A DNA stretch of 64,000 nt from CAVQEK01 sp964596645 (GTDB lineage Bacteria > Bacteroidota > Bacteroidia > Cytophagales > Cyclobacteriaceae). Below the pieces are notes generated by a model. That model ran no database searches. It saw nothing but the letters and a program-made list of their open reading frames with translations, and was not told the DNA's origin. A program made the translations under genes and the position numbers. Shown here one piece after another: positions 43,943-53,965 of this stretch. The stretch is taken from contig CAZQVB010000018.1 in NCBI GenBank assembly GCA_964596645.1, positions 1-64,000 on the forward strand, written 5' to 3'. The number at the start of each line of letters is the position of its first letter. The first letter of the stretch is position 1.

Positions 43943-44264
43943 GCAGGAAACCATACACCAAATCCTTATCATTAATCTTGAAAAAGTGATATTCCACTCA
44001 AGGTATAATGCGCTTTTTTCGTCATGATCCCTCAGGCTTATTTAACAGTGCAAGGTCAATGAAGCCTATTATTTTTAGCAAATTTTTAATCCTTAGTATT
44101 TTTTTAACCTTCCAAAGCGATTATTGGCCGCTTTTATTAAGTCTTCAATAAATCGTACTGATCTTGCAGTATTTGCAAATAAATATGCCAACATTTCAAT
44201 TAGATATTTATAATCCTACATTTGTAATACCTAGTAAATATTTCTAACCTTTAACAAGTGTAAT
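43943..44264. other. AT-rich upstream region of the SusC gene
   Basis: A stretch of about 320 bp with no protein frame, more AT-rich than its surroundings. It probably holds the control region of the SusC/SusD pair. The only identified element is the -7 box near its end, listed separately. No clear hairpin or regulator site was seen. Confidence 0.5.
44217..44224 (+). promoter_or_regulatory. Bacteroidota -7 promoter element (TACATTTG) for SusC
   Basis: A perfect TAnnTTTG match 40 bp upstream of the SusC start codon. A TTTC (one mismatch to TTTG) lies 20 bp further upstream at the -33 position. Confidence 0.55.
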
Positions 44265-47200
44265 ATGAAGAGGATTCTACTATTGAGCCTGGCGCTCAGT
44301 GCATTCCTGTATACGGAAGGCTGGGCCCAGAAGACCGTCACGGGTACCGTGACGAGTGAAGACGACGGCACGCCTATTCCCGGTGTGAACGTAGTGGTGG
44401 AAGGTACAACTATAGGTACCGTTACCGATATCGACGGACAATATCAGGTCGACGCTCCGGAAACCGGAGGAACCATTGTATTTTCATTTATTGGCTTAGT
44501 CACCGAAGAAGTTGAGATCGGCAACCAAAGCGTGATCAACATGGTGATGAGCGCCGATATGAAGCAGCTTACCGAGGTGGTGGTCACTGCCTTGGGTATA
44601 GAGCGTGACAAGGCGGCTCTAGGGTATGCAGTTCAGGAAATTGATTCTGAGGAGCTGAACCGAGCCGAACCGACGGATGTGCTCAGTGCACTCTCAGGCA
44701 GAATCTCAGGTGTTCAGCTCAATCAATCATCCAATATTGGTGGTTCAAACCGGATAATCATCAGGGGTGCGAGTTCATTCTTTGGTGAAAACCAGCCTTT
44801 AATTGTTCTCGACGGTTTGCCAATAGACAACTCGAGCTATAACTCAGACGCCATGCAACAAGGTAGTGGTGGTGTCGATTATGGCAACATGCTCAATGAC
44901 CTCAATCCTAATGACATTGAAAGCATATCGGTATTGAAAGGAACAGCCGCTGCTTTATATGGTTCCAGGGCTGCCAATGGTGTCATTGTAATCAATACTA
45001 AAAAGGGTAGAGCAGATAATTCCGGTTTGAAGATAGATGTCAGCTCTTCCGTAAATTTTGAAAGTGCCTATCAGATGCCGGATTTGCAAAATAAATATGG
45101 CGGTGGTGCAATCATTAGCGCTGCAGATGGTGGCGTAGATGGTTTTGAAGTTGTGAATATTGAGGGAACAGATTATAAAGTAGTTCAATACGGAGTTGAC
45201 GAAAGTTGGGGGCCACGCTATAACCCAGATATCGAAGTTCTTCACTGGGATGCGTTCAGCACTGATTATCCAGATGACTACCTCAACCCCAGACCATGGG
45301 TGGCACCGGAGCATGGTGTGCGAGATTTTTTTAATACAGGAGTTTCATATATCAATTCTGTAGCACTTTCTCAATCAGGCAAAAATTCAGGCATTCGATT
45401 TGGATTTAGCAATACCAGCTCCACAGGTATTGTACCGGGCTCCACTCTGGATAGGACAAACTTGTCGGTAAGTGGCAATATGAAGATGTTGGATAAACTT
45501 ACCTCCACTGCCTCAATGAATTATGTGCGTTCAGCTTCCAAAGGCAGACCTGTGTTGGGATACCCTGCCGGCAACCAGCCTTATGGGAATACGTTCGGCC
45601 AGACCCTTTTTCAGTGGACACAAAGGCAAATTGACTATGAAAGATCAGAGCAATACTTGAATAATGACGGTACCCAGCGATCATGGAATAGAAATGCATG
45701 GAATGATCCTACCCCTCACTATTCTGACAACCACCACTGGATGGCCTATGAAAACTACGCTGATGATGAGCGTGACAGAATATATGGCAACGTAGGTCTT
45801 AGTTACGAACTGATTGACGGTCTTTCGCTAGGAGGTAGAGTAAGTGGTGATATTTACACCTTTTACAACAGAGAGCGCGTAGCGGTCGGCTCACAGGCCC
45901 AGTCGTATTATTACGAAGCCACTCGCAATAACTATGAGTACAACTATGAGCTAACTCTCAACTATGACAGAAGGATTGGTGATAAATTTCAAATTACAGC
46001 ATTGCTGGGCGGCAACCAACTTAGGCAACGGCTTCATTTGAATAGAGGGGAAACATCCGGAGGTCTGGTTGTTGCAGAATTATACAATCTATTAAATTCT
46101 GCCGGTAGTGTGTTGGTGAATGACGTCACCACATTGAAGAACATCAATAGTGTTTTCGGTAGCGCCAGCATAGGGTTTATGGACATGCTCTACTTGGATA
46201 TCACTGGCCGAAATGACTGGTCATCGGCACTGCCTCCTGCGCACAGCTCCTACTTTTATCCTTCTGCTTCACTCAGCTTTCTTTTCTCAGAGCCATTGCA
46301 GATTCCCTGGCTTAGCTATGGAAAGTTACGTGCCGGTGTGGCCAGTATAGCTAAGGATACCGATCCTTACAGAGTTTATACCACATACCAATTCAATACC
46401 GATGGTACCTTCCAAAATGTACCCAGAATATTTGCACCAGCTACTCTTAACAACAGTGATTTGAAGCCTGAGACTACTGATACTTGGGAAATAGGCTTGG
46501 AAGCAAATCTATTTGACAACCGCATCGGCATAGACTTTACGTATTTCAGTAATGTAACCACAGATCAAATTATTCCATTGGAACTATCGAAGGCTACAGG
46601 GTATGATGCCAAGTATATCAATGCAGGCCAGATCACAAATAAAGGTGTTGAATTAACCTTACGCGGTACACCGATACGAACCAATAATTTCTCATGGGAC
46701 ATCAATGTGAACTTTACCAGGGTGAACAATGAAGTTGATGAGATCATCGAAGGCATTGACGCCATGGACCTTGGCAACGCTCCCTTCAGCGGAGTAATTT
46801 TGCGTGCATCTGTAGGAGAGCGGTATGGACAATTGTGGGGTTATGACTACTTGTACGATGACTCAGGCAACCGTGTAGTAGGCTCGAATGGCTACTGGCT
46901 GCGTACTCAAAACCTAGTGCCCTTAGGCTCTGTGCTTCCAGACTATAATGTGGGTATATTCAATTCCATTAGGTTTGCCGATTTCGATCTGAGCTTTTTG
47001 TTCGATATACAGCAAGGCGGTAAGTTTTATTCTACTTCACATATGTGGGGCCACTATGCAGGTGTATGGGAACCAACCGCAGGCGTGAACGATAAAGGTA
47101 ATGAGATCAGAGATGCTGTAGCCGATGGTGGTGGTATCCGGCTTGATGGCGTAACGGGTGATGTTACATTCAACGATGATGGAACTTACACAGTGACCAA

Positions 47201-47531
47201 TTCTGCACCCAACGAAAAGTATGTTTCAGCTCAGGGTTGGGCAGCACGCCATTACCATGGCTTTGAGATGCCCAGCGCGCAGAGTGTATTCGACGCTGAT
47301 TATGTAAAGCTCCGAGAACTAGTAATTGGCTATAATGTGCCACTAGAGAGCAAACTTGTAAAGAACGTTCGGGTGTCGGCTTACGGCCGCAATTTGTGGG
47401 TGTTCGGATTGGATTATAAAGGTTTGGATCCTGAGATCACAGTAAATGGATCAGGCAACGTGCAGGGTATAGAAGGAGGTTTTCTTCCAACCACACGCAC
47501 ATTTGGATTTAAATTAGAGTTTGAATTATAA
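44265..47531 (+). CDS. SusC/RagA-type TonB-linked outer membrane transporter
   Basis: A 1088-residue outer membrane protein with a signal peptide ending GWAQ. It has a CRD-like domain (VTGTVTSEDDGTPIPGVNVVVEG), a TonB-dependent plug (NRIIIRGASSFFGENQPLIVLDG, IESISVLKGTAAALYGSRAANG) and a long beta-barrel ending in TFGFKLEFEL. It lacks an N-terminal STN signalling domain. The partner SusD gene starts 11 bp downstream. Codon composition is more AT-rich than that of neighbouring genes. The glycan imported is unknown. Confidence 0.92.
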   Translation: MKRILLLSLALSAFLYTEGWAQKTVTGTVTSEDDGTPIPGVNVVVEGTTIGTVTDIDGQYQVDAPETGGTIVFSFIGLVTEEVEIGNQSVINMVMSADMKQLTEVVVTALGIERDKAALGYAVQEIDSEELNRAEPTDVLSALSGRISGVQLNQSSNIGGSNRIIIRGASSFFGENQPLIVLDGLPIDNSSYNSDAMQQGSGGVDYGNMLNDLNPNDIESISVLKGTAAALYGSRAANGVIVINTKKGRADNSGLKIDVSSSVNFESAYQMPDLQNKYGGGAIISAADGGVDGFEVVNIEGTDYKVVQYGVDESWGPRYNPDIEVLHWDAFSTDYPDDYLNPRPWVAPEHGVRDFFNTGVSYINSVALSQSGKNSGIRFGFSNTSSTGIVPGSTLDRTNLSVSGNMKMLDKLTSTASMNYVRSASKGRPVLGYPAGNQPYGNTFGQTLFQWTQRQIDYERSEQYLNNDGTQRSWNRNAWNDPTPHYSDNHHWMAYENYADDERDRIYGNVGLSYELIDGLSLGGRVSGDIYTFYNRERVAVGSQAQSYYYEATRNNYEYNYELTLNYDRRIGDKFQITALLGGNQLRQRLHLNRGETSGGLVVAELYNLLNSAGSVLVNDVTTLKNINSVFGSASIGFMDMLYLDITGRNDWSSALPPAHSSYFYPSASLSFLFSEPLQIPWLSYGKLRAGVASIAKDTDPYRVYTTYQFNTDGTFQNVPRIFAPATLNNSDLKPETTDTWEIGLEANLFDNRIGIDFTYFSNVTTDQIIPLELSKATGYDAKYINAGQITNKGVELTLRGTPIRTNNFSWDINVNFTRVNNEVDEIIEGIDAMDLGNAPFSGVILRASVGERYGQLWGYDYLYDDSGNRVVGSNGYWLRTQNLVPLGSVLPDYNVGIFNSIRFADFDLSFLFDIQQGGKFYSTSHMWGHYAGVWEPTAGVNDKGNEIRDAVADGGGIRLDGVTGDVTFNDDGTYTVTNSAPNEKYVSAQGWAARHYHGFEMPSAQSVFDADYVKLRELVIGYNVPLESKLVKNVRVSAYGRNLWVFGLDYKGLDPEITVNGSGNVQGIEGGFLPTTRTFGFKLEFEL

Positions 47532-47542
47532 AAACCTCGAAA

Positions 47543-49147
47543 ATGAATAGTATAAAAATAAAATTATTCACACTGGCTTTGGTAGTATTCTTCACTGCCT
47601 GTGATGTGGATTATGAAGCCAATCCAAATGAGATAGTCAATCCACCAACTTCAGGTGTATTGAATGATGCCACCAAAAAAATGGTGGATGAGCTCTACAA
47701 TGAGTGGTTTGCCGGTAGGTTCACATTGGTTACTATGCAGTACTTTACACAGACAGCTTATGCCGATGAAGATCGCTATGTGTATCGCGAAACTCAACGC
47801 GAAACATGGTATGACTTCTACCGTAATCTGGAAAACTGGAGGAAGGTAATATACCTCAACACCAATGAGGACACCAAGGATGTCAACAGCCAATATGGAT
47901 CAAACGACAATCAAATTGCTGTAGCACGCATTCTTATGTCGTGGGCATTTAACATCATGACAGATACTTGGGGTGACATACCATACTACTCCTACGGTTC
48001 TGACAATGCTAATTTCCAGGCACTTCAAGTAGCCGATGCAGAGACTGAAATATTGTATCCTGCATATGCTGAGCAATCAGAAATCTATCCTGACATTCTC
48101 AAAGAATTGCAAGAAGCTGAAGCAATGATAGGTGTGAATGAGAAAGGTGTAGTCGGCGACAACATTTATAATGGTGATATGGCGAAATGGAAAAAGTTCG
48201 CCAATTCGCTGAGGTTGCGTATCGCGCTCAAGATTCAGGCAGTAGATGCAACCACCGCAGATGCCCACATTAGTGATGCCATTAGTAAAGGTGTCTTTAC
48301 TTCAAATGCTGACAATGCAGGGTTTACATACGAAGAAGCCGATGTAAATGCAGCACCATTCTATCGGGCATTCAACGTGACCAACAGAACAGACTTTGCT
48401 ATCTCTCATAGTTTTACTGAGCTGCTCTTAGGCAACGATATAGTAAATGCTGATGGTGTTTCTGTTACTGATAACCCATTTCAAGGTAAAGTTGACCCTC
48501 GAATTGAAGTCTATGCTCAAGAGAACGAATTCGGTGATTATGTGGGAATGCCAGTCTCAGAAAATTCTGCCGATGCTGGTGTGTTCAACTGGGAAAGCTG
48601 GCCAGGTCTCTTGATAGTAGGTAAAGATCAGACTGATCGGGAAGCACCACCTTTGAAAGCAGCTGCCTCCTTTACCCAACCGCTCATGGAATTTGCTGAA
48701 GTGATGTTCATCATGAGTGAGTTGAATGGCTGGAGCCAGGAATATTACGAGGATGGTATAGAAGCTTCCATGGAGAATTGGGGCATTGAAGAGTCGGAAA
48801 TGACAGCATATATGACCGGACTAGCGCCGGCAAGTGAGGAAACTGTGCTGACTCAGAAATATATAGCGCTGTATATGGAGCCGCATATTGCTTGGGCTGA
48901 ATATCGCAGAACAGGATATCCGCAAACTTTGCTTCTACCCGGTATGGAATACAAGGTGTCGGTGCCCGAAGTGAGAGATTTCAACTACAAGTTCACTTCA
49001 CTGGTACAGGGCATTACAGATATTCCCTATCGTCTCCAGTATCCGGATTTCGAACGTACATTGAACGGAGTAAACCGAGGTAAAGCAGTTGCTGAACTTG
49101 ATAACGGCGATGCGCTTAACTCTAAGCTTTGGTGGGATGTAAATTGA
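47543..49147 (+). CDS. SusD/RagB-family substrate-binding lipoprotein
   Basis: A 534-residue surface lipoprotein with a signal sequence ending VFFTAC (C20). The helical SusD fold is suggested by WAFNIMTDTWGDIPYY, WKKFANSLRLRIALKI and the C-terminal YPDFERTLNGVNRG. The sequence is of the SusD-like_2 type that pairs with SusC in an outer membrane complex. It closes the pair, and a strong terminator follows. No glycosidase, regulator or sensor gene is attached to this unit, so the glycan is unassigned. Confidence 0.9.
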   Translation: MNSIKIKLFTLALVVFFTACDVDYEANPNEIVNPPTSGVLNDATKKMVDELYNEWFAGRFTLVTMQYFTQTAYADEDRYVYRETQRETWYDFYRNLENWRKVIYLNTNEDTKDVNSQYGSNDNQIAVARILMSWAFNIMTDTWGDIPYYSYGSDNANFQALQVADAETEILYPAYAEQSEIYPDILKELQEAEAMIGVNEKGVVGDNIYNGDMAKWKKFANSLRLRIALKIQAVDATTADAHISDAISKGVFTSNADNAGFTYEEADVNAAPFYRAFNVTNRTDFAISHSFTELLLGNDIVNADGVSVTDNPFQGKVDPRIEVYAQENEFGDYVGMPVSENSADAGVFNWESWPGLLIVGKDQTDREAPPLKAAASFTQPLMEFAEVMFIMSELNGWSQEYYEDGIEASMENWGIEESEMTAYMTGLAPASEETVLTQKYIALYMEPHIAWAEYRRTGYPQTLLLPGMEYKVSVPEVRDFNYKFTSLVQGITDIPYRLQYPDFERTLNGVNRGKAVAELDNGDALNSKLWWDVN

Positions 49148-49176
49148 TCGATTTAATATATTGAAATTTATAAAAA

Positions 49177-49205
49177 GGCATCATCGATAGCGATGATGCC
49201 TTTTT
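49177..49205. terminator. Bidirectional Rho-independent terminator
   Basis: A perfect 10-bp stem (GGCATCATCG/CGATGATGCC) with a 4-nt loop, followed by five T on the top strand and preceded by five A. It ends the SusC/SusD unit and could also stop readthrough from the convergent arabinose operon. Confidence 0.88.
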
Positions 49206-49319
49206 AATTCCCGCTGCTTTATGTAAGGGTAAGCCTACTGATAATGTAGATTAGTATAACTGAATGTTTAAATCTATTAACGCGTTGGCATTATAATCAT
49301 CAGGCTAAACATTATCCCA

Positions 49320-50825
49320 TCACCCCCGCCCACCAGCAAAAGACCCCTCACTCCAGCGCAACTCATTTTTGAACGAGCGGATGCGCGTATCGCTATCGAT
49401 CACCACCAGCTCCACATCGAGCATGTCGGCCAGGTCTTCCATGTATTCTGTATTGATGGCCTGGCTGTAGCATGTGTGGTGTGCACCGCCGGCGAGTATC
49501 CAGGCAGATGCCGCTGTCTGCAAATCGGGTGCGGGCTTCCAAAGCACGCGTGCTACGGGAAGTTTGGGCATTTCTTCTTCCAGGTCTACGGCCTCCACTT
49601 CATTTACCAACAGCCGGAAGCGGTTGCCCATATCGATGAGCGAGGCATTGAGCGCGGGGCCTGCAGGTGAATTGAACACCAGTCGCACCGGATCGGACTT
49701 GCCACCGATGCCCAGGGGATGTATCTCGCAGGTAGGCTGGCCACTGGCAATGCTCGGGCAAATCTCCAACATGTGTGCCCCAAGCACCTGATGGTTGCCC
49801 GGCGAAAAGTGGTAGGTATAATCTTCCATAAATGAACTGCCACCGGGCAGGCCATAGCCCATCACTTTGATGGCGCGCACCAGGGCAGCCGTTTTCCAGT
49901 CGCCTTCAGCACCAAAGCCGTAGCCGTCGGCCATCAGCCGCTGTACAGCAAGCCCGGGAAGTTGATCCAATCCGTGAAGGTCTTCGAATGTATCGGTAAA
50001 GGCCATAAAGCCTCCCCGCTCGAGGAAGGTGCGCATGCCGGCCTCTATCTTGGCTGCTTCCATGAGCGCCTGACGCTGGCTGCCATCACGCCGAAGTGAA
50101 GCCGTCAATTCGTATTGTTCTTCATAGGCATTCACCAGGCTGTATATGGCAGAGTCGTCTACGCTACGCACCCTCTCGGCCAGGTCGCCGAGGCCATAGC
50201 CGTTGGTTTCAAAGCCAAACTTGATCTGGGCAGAAACCTTGTCGCCTTCAGTGACGGCTACCTGCCGCATATTGTCGCCAAAGCGGGCAATTTTAAGGTG
50301 CTGCAGTTCGTGTCGGGCCGCCGCTACACGGAGCCACACGTTCAGGCGGGTACGCGTATTTTCATCCTCCCAGTGTCCCACAATCACTTTGCGGTTGATG
50401 CGCATGCGGGTGTTGATAAAACCAAATTCACGTCCGCCATGGGCCGATTGGTTAAGGTTCATAAAATCCATATCGATGGAAGACCAGGGTATGTCGCGGT
50501 TGTACTGCGTGTGCAAATGTGCCAATGGCTTCTGCAATGCTTTGAGACCGGCGATCCACATTTTGGCCGGGGAAAAGGTATGCATCCAGGTCACCAGGCC
50601 AATACAATTTGCTGCGCTGTTGGCTTCAAGGCATAGTTTGTAGATGGACTCCGGCGTGGTGAGCACAGGTTTGTAAACGATCTTTACAGGGAACGCACTG
50701 CTGGCATTCAGGCCGCTTACCATCTGCTGAGAATCATCGGCAACCTCCCGAAGTGTTTCTTCTCCATACAGGTGTTGACTGCCTGTGACAAACCAGGCTT
50801 CGAGCGTGTTGAAGGGATTATTCAT
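49320..50825 (-). CDS. araA: L-arabinose isomerase
   Basis: A 501-residue enzyme converting L-arabinose to L-ribulose. It shows the family landmarks WFVTGSQHLYGEE at the N-terminus, YGFGAEGDWKTAALVRA with an active-site glutamate, SFMEDYTYHF, and GGAHHTCYS with a metal-ligand histidine. It is the last gene of the operon that starts with the Nudix regulator, 73 bp after the GH27 gene. It needs a divalent metal such as manganese. Confidence 0.96.
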   Translation of the reverse strand: MNNPFNTLEAWFVTGSQHLYGEETLREVADDSQQMVSGLNASSAFPVKIVYKPVLTTPESIYKLCLEANSAANCIGLVTWMHTFSPAKMWIAGLKALQKPLAHLHTQYNRDIPWSSIDMDFMNLNQSAHGGREFGFINTRMRINRKVIVGHWEDENTRTRLNVWLRVAAARHELQHLKIARFGDNMRQVAVTEGDKVSAQIKFGFETNGYGLGDLAERVRSVDDSAIYSLVNAYEEQYELTASLRRDGSQRQALMEAAKIEAGMRTFLERGGFMAFTDTFEDLHGLDQLPGLAVQRLMADGYGFGAEGDWKTAALVRAIKVMGYGLPGGSSFMEDYTYHFSPGNHQVLGAHMLEICPSIASGQPTCEIHPLGIGGKSDPVRLVFNSPAGPALNASLIDMGNRFRLLVNEVEAVDLEEEMPKLPVARVLWKPAPDLQTAASAWILAGGAHHTCYSQAINTEYMEDLADMLDVELVVIDSDTRIRSFKNELRWSEGSFAGGRG

Positions 50826-50898
50826 AGGGTGGTATTATAAGAGTTATAAAGAGAAGCAATGAGTGTAGGCTGAAAGCCAAGTTGAGTTTGAGTAAAAA

Positions 50899-52239
50899 TT
50901 AATTTGGTATAATTCTGTAGAGCCGGCCTTCGTGCTTTCCAAGTTTGGGCATAAAAGCTTTCTCTACCACACCCAGACTTTTATGGGCAAAAATATCTTT
51001 CACTTCTACCGTACCATTCAGTCCAATTTTATCAAGTGGCACATATACAGGTGTAGTTGTATCGTCACCGAGATTAAACACCGCCAAATATTTATCTTCT
51101 CCATTGGCAGCATCGGCCACCCAGGCAATGTGGTTGCCATGTTGAAAGAGCGGCCGGTTGTTGCTGCTGCGTTGGTTTACTTCTATCATTGCTTTGTTGG
51201 TGAGCATGGCATGCTCAAATGTGCGCATCTGCATTAGGTCGCCACCATACATGAGCGGCGACCTGGCAATGGCCCATAGCGCCCAAAGGGTACGCTGCTC
51301 GTTTTCAGTAAAATTAGACCTGCGCTCAGGCCCGTGTGGACCGCGGATGGACAATTTGCCAATGGGTATCATATCGGCGTCGGGCCAGTGGCCTTTTCCA
51401 ATGTGAGGATGCCACTCTGCTGCCAGTTCAAACATTCGCTTCAGCGTCTCCCAGTCATCCCAAAAATCGCCCGAGATCCGCCACATATTCGCATATTTTT
51501 TTAGATGTTCTGCTTTTTCAATAGGCGCATCACCAGGTGACAGACTGAGTACCATAGGACGACCACATTCATCAATGGCTTTGCGTATGGCTTCTATGTC
51601 TTTATCATGATAGGGGCCAATGGCCAAAATATCATCGACTTTCACAAAATCGACATCCCATGAAGCATATAGGCGGAAAAGGGAATTATAATATTCCTGA
51701 GATCCATCATTGGCGAAGTTGAGGCCGTACATGTTGTCGAGCCATTGGCAGGTATCGGTCTGGTCGGCGATGTCGGCAGCAGAAAAGGAGCTACCCAATA
51801 TTGGCGTATCATCTGCCACTGCCTGTCTGGGAATTCCCCGCATCACATGAATACCAAATTTGAGGCCCTTGCTGTGCACGTAGTCGGCGAGCGGTTTAAA
51901 TCCCTTCCCACGCTGCGCAGACGGAAAACGCTCTTCATCAGGCATTAATCGCCCAAACTTATCCATTGCCAACCGTGGTTGGTAATCCTCCGTTTGCGGC
52001 GGATTATTAAGCGCCGCCACATCAGGATATGACCAGCAGTAATCGACTACCACATATTCCCAGCCCAAATGCTTGAGGTGCGTAGCCATGATATCGGTAT
52101 TGCCTTTCATTTCAGACTCCGTGACGGTAGCACCAAAACTGTCGTAGCTGTTCCAGCCCATTGGGGGAGTATCTGCGTGCTGTGCTGAGCTGTACTGTGC
52201 GCAGAAGTAAATTAGACTTGCTGTTATAATTTTCTTCAT
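50899..52239 (-). CDS. Exported GH27 glycosidase (alpha-galactosidase/beta-L-arabinopyranosidase family)
   Basis: A 446-residue exported enzyme with a signal peptide (MKKIITASLIYF... ending SSA). The GH27 barrel is recognised from PPMGWNSYDSFG, the nucleophile D202 in VDFVKVDDI, and the acid/base D258 in WRISGDFWDDW. The sugar-contact motif reads YVVVDYCW, whereas alpha-galactosidases have DDCW. Its place between araB and araA argues that it releases L-arabinose, so beta-L-arabinopyranosidase activity is likely. An upstream in-frame ATG would overlap the araB stop but lose the clean signal peptide. Confidence 0.85.
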   Translation of the reverse strand: MKKIITASLIYFCAQYSSAQHADTPPMGWNSYDSFGATVTESEMKGNTDIMATHLKHLGWEYVVVDYCWSYPDVAALNNPPQTEDYQPRLAMDKFGRLMPDEERFPSAQRGKGFKPLADYVHSKGLKFGIHVMRGIPRQAVADDTPILGSSFSAADIADQTDTCQWLDNMYGLNFANDGSQEYYNSLFRLYASWDVDFVKVDDILAIGPYHDKDIEAIRKAIDECGRPMVLSLSPGDAPIEKAEHLKKYANMWRISGDFWDDWETLKRMFELAAEWHPHIGKGHWPDADMIPIGKLSIRGPHGPERRSNFTENEQRTLWALWAIARSPLMYGGDLMQMRTFEHAMLTNKAMIEVNQRSSNNRPLFQHGNHIAWVADAANGEDKYLAVFNLGDDTTTPVYVPLDKIGLNGTVEVKDIFAHKSLGVVEKAFMPKLGKHEGRLYRIIPN

Positions 52240-52277
52240 GAGGTGTTTATCTATGTATTTGGGTTTAGAATTATGCA

Positions 52278-53945
52278 TCATGATTGCTCTACAAATGCAC
52301 CGAACTCACCATATTTTGCATACAGCGCTGCGTACTGATCTACAGCATCCGGATTGGGTATATATTCTGCATCGAAGCCGCTGCCCATAGCCGATTTGGC
52401 TTCTTCCACATTGGGATAAACTCCGGCTGCCACTGCCGCATACATGGCCGCTCCCAAAGCAGGTGTCTGCTCCGACCGCGCCACCTGAATGGGCATATTC
52501 AGGATATCTGCCATGGTTTGCATCACATACCGGCTTTTCTTGGCCACCCCGCCCAGGGCTACCACTTTTCTTATAGGTATGCCTTCTTCTATGAATCGGT
52601 CTACAATCTTCTTGCTGCCGAAGCATGTGGCTTCTACCAGGGCTTTGAACAGCCGCGGGGCGTCACTACCCAGGCTCAGCCCGCGAATGGCGCCTTTCAG
52701 ACTTTGGTTGGCGTCCGGAGTTCTTCGGCCATTGAGCCAATCCAACGCTACGACACCTGACTCACCGACGGGGATTTTTTCCGCTGCGTCGCTCAGGGCG
52801 GCAATGGTTTTTTGTTCGATCTCGTGTAGCAGGTTGTTGCGCAGGTCGTCATCGATGAGAGACGAACCGGTCAATATTTCCCTGGCGGGCCAGAGCAGCA
52901 GATTTTTGAACCACGCATATACATCGCCAAAAGCCGACTGACCGGCTTCCAGGCCGAGCATGCCGGGTACTATAGAGCCATCAACCTGCCCGCATATACC
53001 GCGCACCAGTGTGTCGGCCACCTCGGCCGATGGTGCTACCAGCATGTCGCAGGTAGATGTGCCCATCACCTTGCTCAGTGTGTAGGCTTCTATTTCGCCG
53101 CCTACAGCGCCGGCGTGGGCATCAAATGTGCCTGCGCTCACCACTACGCCTTCTGGCAACCCGAGCCTTTGGGCCCATTCCTGGCTCAGTGTGCCTGCGG
53201 GCATATCAGCTGTAAACGTATCGCTATAGAGCCGCTGGCGCAGGCCGGCAAGTAAAGGATCGAGTGTAGTGAGAAATGCTTCGGAAGGCAGACCGTCCCA
53301 TTCGCTGTGCCACATGGCCTTGTGGCCTGCCGCACACCGGCTTCGCTTCAGCCTCAGCGGATCGGTATTGCCGGTGAGCAGGGCGGGAATCCAGTCGCAA
53401 TGCTCCACCCAGGAGTATGCTGCCGCACGCACAGCTTCATCACTGCGAAGCACATGCAGTATTTTTGCCCAAAACCATTCGGAGGAGTATATACCGCCTT
53501 CATATTTGGTATAATCCGTGCCCCCCCAGTGGCGGGCCGTGTGGTTGATCTCCTCGGCCTCGCGTACAGCGGTATGGTCTTTCCACAGCACAAACATGGC
53601 ATTGGGGTTTTGCTCAAATTCTTTTTTCAATGCCAGAGGTGTACCCTCACGATCTACCGCTACAGGGGTAGAGCCGGTGGTGTCCACACAAATGCCCACC
53701 ACCTGCTGAGCTACCTCTGCCGGGCACCGGGCCAGTGCTCTTGTGACGGTAGCCACCAGCCCCTCTATATAATCCAGCGGGTGTTGGCGGAATTGGTTGC
53801 GGGCAGGCAGGCAAAAGTCACCGTTTTGCCATCGTGGATAGTAAAAGATATCGGAGGCCATTTCTTCACCATTGGCAGCGTCGACTACTATGGTGCGTAC
53901 GGAATCTGAGCCATAGTCAAGACCAATCACATATTGTTCACGCAT
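52278..53945 (-). CDS. araB: Ribulokinase
   Basis: A 555-residue FGGY-family kinase that phosphorylates L-ribulose. The N-terminal ATPase-fold motif is GLDYGSDSVRTIVVD. VDTTGSTPVAVD, GTFDAHAGAVGG and VVALGGVAKKS are the conserved phosphate and adenosine segments. Length and motifs fit AraB rather than xylulokinase. It follows araD by 20 bp. Confidence 0.95.
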   Translation of the reverse strand: MREQYVIGLDYGSDSVRTIVVDAANGEEMASDIFYYPRWQNGDFCLPARNQFRQHPLDYIEGLVATVTRALARCPAEVAQQVVGICVDTTGSTPVAVDREGTPLALKKEFEQNPNAMFVLWKDHTAVREAEEINHTARHWGGTDYTKYEGGIYSSEWFWAKILHVLRSDEAVRAAAYSWVEHCDWIPALLTGNTDPLRLKRSRCAAGHKAMWHSEWDGLPSEAFLTTLDPLLAGLRQRLYSDTFTADMPAGTLSQEWAQRLGLPEGVVVSAGTFDAHAGAVGGEIEAYTLSKVMGTSTCDMLVAPSAEVADTLVRGICGQVDGSIVPGMLGLEAGQSAFGDVYAWFKNLLLWPAREILTGSSLIDDDLRNNLLHEIEQKTIAALSDAAEKIPVGESGVVALDWLNGRRTPDANQSLKGAIRGLSLGSDAPRLFKALVEATCFGSKKIVDRFIEEGIPIRKVVALGGVAKKSRYVMQTMADILNMPIQVARSEQTPALGAAMYAAVAAGVYPNVEEAKSAMGSGFDAEYIPNPDAVDQYAALYAKYGEFGAFVEQS

Positions 53946-53965
53946 CGTTATAGTGCTTTAGTAAG

